Positions 1 to 5,326 of a stretch of 7,532 nucleotides of DNA are shown here, in pieces. Position numbers and translations under genes: made by a program. The notes under the pieces were generated by a model. It did no database searches and had not been told where the DNA came from. It worked only from the letters and a program-made list of their open reading frames with translations. The DNA comes from Candidatus Acidiferrales bacterium (lineage in GTDB: Bacteria > Acidobacteriota > Terriglobia > Acidiferrales > UBA7541): assembly GCA_955651735.1 (NCBI GenBank), contig CATPAM010000111.1, positions 1 to 7,532 on the forward strand, in the 5' to 3' direction. The first letter of the stretch is position 1. The number at the start of each line of letters is the position of its first letter.

Positions 1-239
1 CGCTGGCGTGCTCGCAACTGCGCATGAGTCCGGCGGAAGCTATCGCCGCGGCAACTATCAACGCGGCGTATTCTCTGAAGCGGGAGAAGCAAATCGGCTC
101 TCTTGAAGCCGGCAAACAAGCGGACATCGCGATCTTTGACGTCGAGGATTATCGCGAGATTCCCTACTACTTCGGCGTGAACAAGTGCTGGATGACGCTC
201 AAGAAGGGCCCGCCTGTTTTTCAAAAAGCACACACGTGA
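1..239 (+). CDS. hutI: Imidazolonepropionase, C-terminal fragment (5' end outside the window)
   Basis: This is the last 78 residues of imidazolonepropionase, read from base 3 to a TGA at 237-239. The enzyme is a metal-dependent amidohydrolase of the cytoplasmic histidine-degradation (Hut) pathway and hydrolyses 4-imidazolone-5-propanoate to N-formimino-L-glutamate. The visible tail carries the family's C-terminal signature: RMSPAEAIAAATINAAYSL, then a GSLEAGKQADIAIFD segment typical of the amidohydrolase composite domain, then DYREIPYYFGVN, which is characteristic of HutI. The metal ligands lie upstream and cannot be checked. The next gene, ftcD, starts 60 bases downstream on the same strand and uses the HutI product, so the two are probably one operon. 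The ATG at 24 is an internal methionine and not the start, because the reading frame is open to the window edge. Confidence 0.93.
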   Translation, partial: LACSQLRMSPAEAIAAATINAAYSLKREKQIGSLEAGKQADIAIFDVEDYREIPYYFGVNKCWMTLKKGPPVFQKAHT

Positions 240-299
240 GTGGCTGGCCTGTCAAAAATCCCCTATGATGAATGTGCTGAAGGCTGAGGACCCAGCTTG

Positions 300-1841
300 A
301 TGAAACGATTGATTGAGTGCGTGCCGAATTTCTCCGAAGGACGCGATGCCACGAAAGTGGACGCCATCGTCGCATCGATGAGCAAGGTGCCAGGAGTGTA
401 CGTGCTCGACCGCGAGATGGACGCCGATCACAATCGCAGCGTCGTTACCCTTGCGGGCGATCCCGATGCGGTCGCTGAAGCAGCGCTCCTTGGCGTTGGA
501 AAGGCCATGGAGCTGATCGATCTGACAAAGCACACTGGCGCGCACCCTCGCATTGGCGCGACCGACGTACTGCCGTTCATCCCGATCGAAGGGATCGCAC
601 TGGAGGATTGCGTGGCGCTGGCGCGGCGCGTGGGCGAGGAAATCTGGAAGCGCTATCGCATCCCCGTCTATTTTTACGAAGCCGCCGCCAACCGCCCGGA
701 GCGCACCAATCTGGAAAATATTCGCCGCGGGCAGTTTGAAGGCCTGCGTGACGAGATGAAGCGCGACCACAATCGCCTGCCGGACGTTGGGGAACCGAAA
801 TTGCACCCGACCGCAGGTGCAACCGTGGTTGGGGCACGCAAATTCCTGATCGCTTACAACGTGAACCTCAACACTCCCGACATCGGGATCGCCAATAAAA
901 TCGCCAAAGCCATACGCTTTTCCTCCGGCGGGCTGCGCTACGTCAAATCCATGGGCGTGGAGCTGAAAGCGCGCAACCTCGCGCAAGTCTCCATCAACCT
1001 CACCGATTTTGAGCAGACGCCCATGCACCGCGTCTACGAAATGGTGAAGCGGGAAGCGGCGCGCTACGGCGCGATTCCCGTGGGCAGCGAGATCGTTGGG
1101 CTGATCCCCAAAAAAGCCATCGAGATGGCCGCGGATTATTTTCTACAGGTAGAGAATTTCTCCCCCGCGCAGGTTTTCGAAAACAAGTTGCAAGCCGTGC
1201 TTACGGGGCAACCGCTGGACCCTGCTGCAAAAGAGGGCAAGCTGGCCAGCCTGGCCGAGCCGTTTCTGGAAGCGGTCGCCGCGCCAACCGCGACGCCAGG
1301 CGGCGGCAGCGTTTCCGCCCTGGCCGGAGCGCTCGCCGCGTCACTCGGACAGATGGTCGCCGGGCTTTCCCGCAAGAAAAAATCGCAAGCGGCTTTTGTG
1401 AACGAGCTCTCCGAAGCTCTCGATCAATTGCGGCGCAACGCCGCAGAGCTGGCGGAAGCGATCGATCGCGACGCAGCCGCTTACGACGCAGTCATGGCCG
1501 CTTACAAATTGCCGCAAGAGAGCGCCGAGGAGAAGCGCCTGCGTGCCGAAGCCGTACAGCGGGCCACCCGCGGCGCCGCCGAGGTTCCACTGCAAGTGGC
1601 CGAGCGCAGCGTTGCGCTTTTCGCACGCCTGGGACACCTTGCATCTATCGCCGCGGCATCCATGAAGTCAGACTTGGAAGTGGCGCGGTTTATGGCCGCT
1701 GCCGGTGCGCGAGGAGCTTTAGCGAACGTGGAGATCAATCTCGACAGTATCACCGACGCGAATTACGTGACGTCCATGCGAGCAAAAGGCGCGGCACTGC
1801 GCGAGCGGCTGGGCGAGACTTCCCGCTCCATCAGCGCCTAA
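300..1841 (+). CDS. ftcD: Bifunctional glutamate formimidoyltransferase / formiminotetrahydrofolate cyclodeaminase
   Basis: This 513-residue enzyme transfers the formimino group of N-formimino-L-glutamate to tetrahydrofolate, then deaminates it to 5,10-methenyl-THF and ammonia. Residues 1 to about 300 are the formiminotransferase part: the start LIECVPNFSEGRD and the block HTGAHPRIGATDV match the family. His82 aligns without gaps to the catalytic His82 of mammalian FTCD. Residues from about 315 to 505 are the cyclodeaminase domain, with the folate-binding-type motif TPGGGS at 332-337 followed by an Ala-rich helical region. Total length is close to that of the mammalian fusion (541). The ATG at 300 is preceded by GAGGA at 286-290. 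A TTG at 297 is an in-frame alternative adding one residue, but colinearity with FTCD favours 300. The gene lies 60 bases after hutI, its metabolic predecessor, and 37 bases before the next gene. Many bacteria encode the two activities separately, so the fusion is worth noting. Confidence 0.95.
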   Translation: MKRLIECVPNFSEGRDATKVDAIVASMSKVPGVYVLDREMDADHNRSVVTLAGDPDAVAEAALLGVGKAMELIDLTKHTGAHPRIGATDVLPFIPIEGIALEDCVALARRVGEEIWKRYRIPVYFYEAAANRPERTNLENIRRGQFEGLRDEMKRDHNRLPDVGEPKLHPTAGATVVGARKFLIAYNVNLNTPDIGIANKIAKAIRFSSGGLRYVKSMGVELKARNLAQVSINLTDFEQTPMHRVYEMVKREAARYGAIPVGSEIVGLIPKKAIEMAADYFLQVENFSPAQVFENKLQAVLTGQPLDPAAKEGKLASLAEPFLEAVAAPTATPGGGSVSALAGALAASLGQMVAGLSRKKKSQAAFVNELSEALDQLRRNAAELAEAIDRDAAAYDAVMAAYKLPQESAEEKRLRAEAVQRATRGAAEVPLQVAERSVALFARLGHLASIAAASMKSDLEVARFMAAAGARGALANVEINLDSITDANYVTSMRAKGAALRERLGETSRSISA

Positions 1842-1878
1842 TTCCCGCGCAGTTCCCACGAGTTGCGAGGAGACAGAC

Positions 1879-2931
1879 ATGACATCGTTCATTCGAGCGG
1901 CGACACCTTCAGCGGCTACGGCCATTGTCAGGCTGGCCGCCGTGCTCGCATTTGCAGCTTCGACTTTGCTGGCGCCGCAGCCTGCGCGCGCCGGCCGGCA
2001 CGGCAACGACGTTATTGCGTTGTTCCCGAAGGAAGTCGGTGAGTTTGCCTACGCGGACTTGAAAAAAGCGCGCACCATGAAGTGGTTCCCGCAACTGCAG
2101 GAGCAAATGCTCCCTGACCGTTTTCGCCAATTCGAAAAATTCCTCGCTTCGGCAGGCGTGGATCCCAACACGCAAGTCGAGGAGCTGGCCTGGGGACTAG
2201 TCGCCGAGAACGTGACGAGCAAGGGCGAAGGCGCCGGTTCCTCCGCGATTCCGACCGGCGAGCAAATTGTGGGCATCGCGCTGGGAAGCTACAATCCGGA
2301 CTCCACTGAAGCCTATTTCAAGCGCCAGAAGCTGCCCACGTTCAAAGCACGCAACTACACCCTCTATGCCTTCGGGACCGGCGCCGGCCCCAGCGACTTG
2401 TTCTTCCTGTTTATCGACTCGAGCACCGCGGCGTTTGGGCATCGCTCGGTTTTGGAGAAAATGGTCGAAGTGCGTTTTGGCGCGGAAGAAGGCCTGCTGC
2501 GCAACGACCAGTTCTTCCCGCTCATCAATGAAGCCAACGGCAACGGCATCGTATGGGCCGTGTTGAATCCGGCGTACACGCGGCTGGCCATGCAGCAGCT
2601 CGCGCCGGAAGTGGAGCAGTTTCCGGACGCCGCGAAGCTCGTTTCGCACATGCAAAACATGCTCATCAACGTGAACGCCAGCAGCGGCATCGACGGAAAG
2701 TTCCAGGCTATCTGCGGTTCAACCGAGGATGCCAACACAATGGCGCAGTTGCTTCAGGCCGGTCTTCTGTACAAGCGCTACCAGGCGGGCAAAGACAATC
2801 CGGACCTTGCGGACATGCTCGACAAGGCGCGTGTCGTGCCGTCGGGCGATCGCGTCATCATCAACCTGGCGCTCACCGACGATCAGATGGCTTCGCTAAT
2901 CAAGCACAACACCTTCGCATTAAAGATGTAA
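1879..2931 (+). CDS. Secreted protein of unknown function (Sec signal peptide)
   Basis: I do not recognise a named family for this 350-residue protein. The first 38 residues look like a Sec signal peptide: Arg at 6 and 18, a hydrophobic stretch LAAVLAFAASTLLA at about 19-32, and an Ala-Arg-Ala/Gly site that suggests cleavage after Ala38. There is no Cys at that site, so it is not a lipoprotein. The mature part has no transmembrane segment and one Cys, in AICGS. Its pattern is alternating strands and helices, with segments such as EVGEFAYADLKKAR, FFLFIDSSTAAFG and GIVWAVLNP. This loosely recalls duplicated DUF3352-like exported proteins, but that is a weak impression. The start is well supported: GAGGAG at 1867-1872 lies six bases before the ATG. 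It begins 37 bases after ftcD, so co-transcription is plausible, although no role in histidine breakdown is apparent. It converges on the minus-strand unit, with 31 bases between the stops and no clear terminator hairpin there. Confidence 0.85.
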   Translation: MTSFIRAATPSAATAIVRLAAVLAFAASTLLAPQPARAGRHGNDVIALFPKEVGEFAYADLKKARTMKWFPQLQEQMLPDRFRQFEKFLASAGVDPNTQVEELAWGLVAENVTSKGEGAGSSAIPTGEQIVGIALGSYNPDSTEAYFKRQKLPTFKARNYTLYAFGTGAGPSDLFFLFIDSSTAAFGHRSVLEKMVEVRFGAEEGLLRNDQFFPLINEANGNGIVWAVLNPAYTRLAMQQLAPEVEQFPDAAKLVSHMQNMLINVNASSGIDGKFQAICGSTEDANTMAQLLQAGLLYKRYQAGKDNPDLADMLDKARVVPSGDRVIINLALTDDQMASLIKHNTFALKM

Positions 2932-2962
2932 AGCAAGGCACTCTCTGGGGTTTCAAGAGGCG

Positions 2963-3382
2963 TTAACGGTGGCGCGTAGCAGGCGTGATGTATTTCGTCA
3001 GCCGTGTGACCGCGATGCCGCCGCGCGTCTCGTATTGCACACGGTCGACTCCTCCCAGCACCGGCGAGCCGCCTCGGCTTTCTGGCGCCAGACCTGCCAG
3101 CGTGTCGAGCCCAACGGCCGGCGTAGGATCGCCCTCGTGGGACAATGCGACCTCAATGCGATCCACCATGCGCGTTAGCGTTACGTCCAAACGCGGATGC
3201 TCGAGCGTCAAATGTTCGAAGGCTTCGTTACAGGCGGCTACGATGGCCGTTTGCCAGTCCGCAATCGCGGGCGCTTCCAGCCCCGCCGCGTCCGCGAAAT
3301 AGCGCGCCGCTCCTCCAGCGGCTGCCGCCAACCGCGGGTCGGCTTCAATTTGCATCTGGATGCTTTTCGCTTCAATGGCCAC
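2963..3382 (-). CDS. Small HATPase-fold (RsbW/SpoIIAB-like) protein with degenerate ATP-binding motifs
   Basis: This 139-residue protein resembles the anti-sigma-factor serine kinase fold (HATPase_c_2). The order of segments fits: an N-terminal IEADPRLAAAAGGAARYFA helix, a WQTAIVAACNEAFEHL helix at 43-58 where the N-box should be, a strand pair TLTRMVDRIEVALSHEGD, and a C-terminal VDRVQYETRGGIAVTRLTK at 112-130 like the family's closing strands. The nucleotide motifs look damaged. Aligned to the usual E-A-C-T-N-A-V-E-H, the Glu is Ala49 and the Mg-binding Asn is Glu53. HEGDPTPAVG stands where a DxGxG motif is expected. It may thus be a non-catalytic binding protein; this is inference from hand alignment. 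Two starts are possible: the GTG at 3382, overlapping the upstream gene by 11 bases, or the ATG at 3355 (codon 10), which matches the usual RsbW-like start better. Neither has a strong ribosome site. It is the second gene of a pair with the Cys-rich protein. Confidence 0.62.
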   Translation of the reverse strand: MAIEAKSIQMQIEADPRLAAAAGGAARYFADAAGLEAPAIADWQTAIVAACNEAFEHLTLEHPRLDVTLTRMVDRIEVALSHEGDPTPAVGLDTLAGLAPESRGGSPVLGGVDRVQYETRGGIAVTRLTKYITPATRHR

Positions 3383-3551
3383 GGGCGTTCGCCAAGGGAA
3401 CGTCGCAGGCTTCCCGGCAATCCGGACAGTAGTAGAGGCCGTCTGCGCCCAAGCGCACGTTGTGCTGACCCTTGCAGATGGCGCAGTACTTCTCGCAGGT
3501 ACAGCGCTCCTCCGGCATGTCGCACATCGAGCAGAGCACGGGAGCGGGCAT
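3372..3551 (-). CDS. Small nine-cysteine, probably zinc-binding protein (59 aa)
   Basis: A short gene is readable from an ATG at 3551 to a TGA ending at 3372. The 59-residue product has nine Cys, at 7, 10, 17, 19, 23, 26, 42, 45 and 49. They form CxxC, CxC, CxxC and a final CPDCREAC, a spacing typical of zinc ribbons or treble-clef knuckles, enough for two metal sites. The centre holds GLYYCPDC, a common zinc-ribbon knuckle context, and the end is short and uncharged. There is no signal peptide or membrane segment, so it should be cytoplasmic. AGAGG (3557-3561 on the complement) lies five bases before the ATG, which fixes the start and argues against the ATG at codon 9. The HATPase-like gene follows directly, and if it starts at GTG 3382 the two overlap by 11 bases, suggesting translational coupling. 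Function is unknown. A role as a metal- or redox-sensing partner of the next protein is speculation. Confidence 0.72.
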   Translation of the reverse strand: MPAPVLCSMCDMPEERCTCEKYCAICKGQHNVRLGADGLYYCPDCREACDVPLANARGH

Positions 3552-3805
3552 GAGAGCCTCTAAGGAAAACTGTACCTGACCATGGCGAGGCGCGGCAAGG
3601 AGCTCATTCTACGGATGCGGCGAATTGCCCACTCGCCGAGTCCCCATCTCCGCCGATTCTTTCAACACTTCGCAAGATTCGATCGGCTTAGGTTACTCAT
3701 AAGATTGGTCCCCTAACTCCCTTGTGCCCTTCCGTTCGTTGGTTTACCTATACTGACTTCAGTCGATCCTGAACAGGAGCGGTCCGGCTAGTTCGTGCGG
3801 GCTGA
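3552..3805. other. Divergent intergenic region between the Cys-rich gene and the PAP2 gene
   Basis: This 254-base gap separates the minus-strand pair from the plus-strand membrane-protein gene, so promoters should point outward from it. For the minus strand, TAGAAT (complement of 3606-3611) is a fair -10 candidate about 55 bases before the Cys-rich gene, but no convincing -35 sits upstream of it. For the plus strand, see the TATACT entry at 3749. An AGGAG at 3775-3779 is 26 bases before the ATG at 3806 and too far to serve it. No open frame worth calling, RNA gene or repeat was found. Confidence 0.5.
3749..3763 (+). promoter_or_regulatory. Possible -10 element overlapping a small palindrome upstream of the PAP2 gene
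   Basis: TATACT at 3749-3754 matches the sigma-70 -10 consensus at five of six bases and lies 51 bases before the ATG. The bases 17 upstream (about 3726-3731, GCCCTT) are a poor -35, so an activator or a weak promoter would be needed. A perfect inverted repeat, ACTGA-CT-TCAGT at 3752-3763, overlaps the end of the hexamer, a position from which a bound protein could block initiation. Both elements are short and could be chance. Confidence 0.25.
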
Positions 3806-5095
3806 ATGTCTATGCCTTGGCAACTTTGGAAGAAGGCAACTCCCTGTCGGAAACTCCTTCTCGCCACGTGCAGCTTATTCCTTGCGGCGAGCTTTCTGAT
3901 TGGCGCGCACGCTTTGGATTTGACCGTGCCATACCTGCCTCTCGCGATCGCCGGGGGATTTGTCTTTTATCTGCGTGTTTCGCCGAAGGGGCTGGAAACG
4001 CTGATTTGGTTGCTGCTCTCTGTTCTGTTCGGGTTAGCCATAACCCTTCCGCGAAACATGGATTGGATTCTTTGGGGATCGGCCATTCTTGCCTTACCCG
4101 GATTGGCAGGCATATTACTGCTCGCGTTGAGGTGCACCTGGTCGGAGCGACCGGCGCGGGGAAGCGCGTGGGCGTTGCTCGCGCCGGCGGTGTCAATGGT
4201 TCTCTTTGTCTTCTCCGCTCAGCGCGTCCTTGGCCTGGCCAATCTCCTGTATTCCAAGACCTTTGATCTTTACCTCTTCCTGGCGGACGGCTCATTTGGG
4301 TTTCAGCCAAGCTTTCTGCTTAGCCGAGCAATGGTCCGATCTGCGCTATTAGGAATTACAGTAAAGCTAACCTATGTCTCGCTGCCCTTTGTAATGGCCC
4401 TGGTCTACGCAATGCGTATCCCGAAGAAAACAGAGCGTCCTTCCTGGGATATGATCACGATTTTTCTGCTTGCCGGACTTGCTGGTTCCTTGCTTTACAA
4501 CATTTTGCCAGCCACAGGCCCGCTCTACGCATTCCATGGCTATTTCCCCTGGCAGTCACTTCCGTATGAAAGCCTTAAGCGGCTCCGGCTGGAACCTATT
4601 TCCCTTCCCCGAGACATACCGCGAAACGCTATCCCGTCTCTTCACGTCGCTTGGGCGATTCTGCTCTGGTGGAATTCACGAAGACTTTCCGTGCCCATTC
4701 GAGTCTTCACCGGCGCCTACCTACTGCTCACGATCCTTTCGACACTAGCGACCGGGGAACACTATCTGGTGGATATCATCGCCGCAATTCCGTTCGCTCT
4801 CTGTGTTCAGGCAATTGTTTCACCGGAAAATCCAGGCGTAAAACTTGCTAACCGCGCTCGGATATCGTCCTTAGGTCTGGCCTTCACTTTGGTCTGGATG
4901 CTGCTTCTCCGGTTCGATGCCAAATGGCTATTAATTAGCCCGATTGTTCCCTGGGCACTTGCCACGTTCACCGTTGGGTGCGTGGCTCTTCTAAATAGAA
5001 AACTCGGAAAAGGGGATGGTGCGTTAGAGGCCTCCCGAGGAGTTGTGTCGATTGGGAATGCATCAGAGATAGCTTGTAATCCGCAAACGTTCTAA
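3806..5095 (+). CDS. PAP2-superfamily (Aur1/inositol-phosphotransferase-like) integral membrane phosphatase
   Basis: This 429-residue polytopic membrane protein has about ten or more hydrophobic segments, roughly at 17-36, 43-57, 65-82, 87-108, 121-140, 176-204, 216-236, 282-313, 318-337, 354-369 and 374-395. The catalytic signature is in the second half: NAIPSLHVAW around His280 corresponds to PAP2 motif 2, and GEHYLVDII with His319 and Asp323 corresponds to motif 3. The canonical KxxxxxxRP first motif is absent. Instead there is NILPATGPLYAF at about 232-243, as in the PAP2_3/Aur1-type subfamily. Such enzymes cleave or transfer phosphoester head groups of lipids, but the substrate here cannot be read from sequence. 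The start must be at or after 3806, because a TGA lies directly upstream in frame. The ribosome site is poor, and ATG 3812 is an alternative. Base composition is lower in GC than the flanking genes. It appears monocistronic, and nothing around it suggests a pathway. Confidence 0.85.
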   Translation: MSMPWQLWKKATPCRKLLLATCSLFLAASFLIGAHALDLTVPYLPLAIAGGFVFYLRVSPKGLETLIWLLLSVLFGLAITLPRNMDWILWGSAILALPGLAGILLLALRCTWSERPARGSAWALLAPAVSMVLFVFSAQRVLGLANLLYSKTFDLYLFLADGSFGFQPSFLLSRAMVRSALLGITVKLTYVSLPFVMALVYAMRIPKKTERPSWDMITIFLLAGLAGSLLYNILPATGPLYAFHGYFPWQSLPYESLKRLRLEPISLPRDIPRNAIPSLHVAWAILLWWNSRRLSVPIRVFTGAYLLLTILSTLATGEHYLVDIIAAIPFALCVQAIVSPENPGVKLANRARISSLGLAFTLVWMLLLRFDAKWLLISPIVPWALATFTVGCVALLNRKLGKGDGALEASRGVVSIGNASEIACNPQTF

Positions 5096-5273
5096 CTCGA
5101 TTCTTGGATCCGTAGACTCCTGTTATTAGACTGGCTGTTCGTGCGATAGCTGTATGCATAGCGCAACGGTTCTGCGCGACCTTCATCGAGACCTCTGTGC
5201 TCGCAACTGCCGACAACGCCGCTAGCAATTTTCCGTCGCTAAAGGCCAAACTTCGGCTCTGCTCGGGCCTTCT
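5096..5273. other. Intergenic region between the PAP2 gene and the gcv promoter
   Basis: No gene is seen here. GCGCA/TGCGC at 5161-5165 and 5173-5177 can form a five-base-pair hairpin with a seven-base loop, but no T-run follows, so it is not a convincing terminator. AGGCC near 5242 and GGCCT near 5267-5271 can pair across a longer loop and are followed by TCTTT, a weak candidate for the end of the PAP2 transcript. I do not see the conserved core of a glycine riboswitch. Confidence 0.4.
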
Positions 5274-5302
5274 TTGACGCCTTTGGAGGTGCATGCTAGT
5301 AT
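5274..5302 (+). promoter_or_regulatory. Sigma-70-like promoter of the gcvTH-gcvPA operon
   Basis: TTGACG at 5274-5279 matches five of six bases of the -35 consensus. A 17-base spacer follows, then TAGTAT at 5297-5302, which matches four of six of TATAAT and is preceded by TG at 5294-5295, an extended -10 feature. Transcription would begin near 5309, leaving a leader of under 20 bases before the gcvT ATG at 5327. That is too short to hold a riboswitch. The assignment is by eye, and no start site has been mapped. Confidence 0.5.
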
Positions 5303-5326
5303 CGACTTCTGCCCTGAGCCATCGGA

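Noticed and set aside
252..1028. A 258-codon open frame on the minus strand, antisense to ftcD
   Set aside because: It is opposite a clearly conserved ftcD, with no recognisable product; it is a by-product of high-GC codon use.
2553..2966. A 137-codon plus-strand frame overlapping the end of the secreted-protein gene
   Set aside because: Arg/Gly/His-rich low-complexity translation in a shifted frame inside a better supported gene with signal peptide and ribosome site.
3238..3525. A 95-codon minus-strand frame covering most of the Cys-rich gene
   Set aside because: It is in a different frame from the ribosome-site-supported 59-codon gene, and its Arg/Leu-rich product lacks any motif.
3197..3553. 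Plus-strand open frames across the Cys-rich/HATPase-like pair
   Set aside because: Their translations are Arg/Ser/Pro-rich with no domain, while the minus strand gives a nine-Cys protein and a HATPase-like protein.
5161..5177. GCGCA/TGCGC hairpin considered as the PAP2-gene terminator
   Set aside because: Only five pairs with a seven-base loop and no following T-run.
5197..5210. A 14-base exact match (GTGCTCGCAACTGC) to positions 8-21 inside hutI
   Set aside because: One match of this length in 7.5 kb of GC-rich DNA is compatible with chance, and there is no extended similarity around it to suggest a repeat or duplication.
5096..5326. Glycine riboswitch upstream of gcvT
   Set aside because: I could not find the conserved aptamer core by eye, and the best promoter sits only about 25 bases before the ATG.
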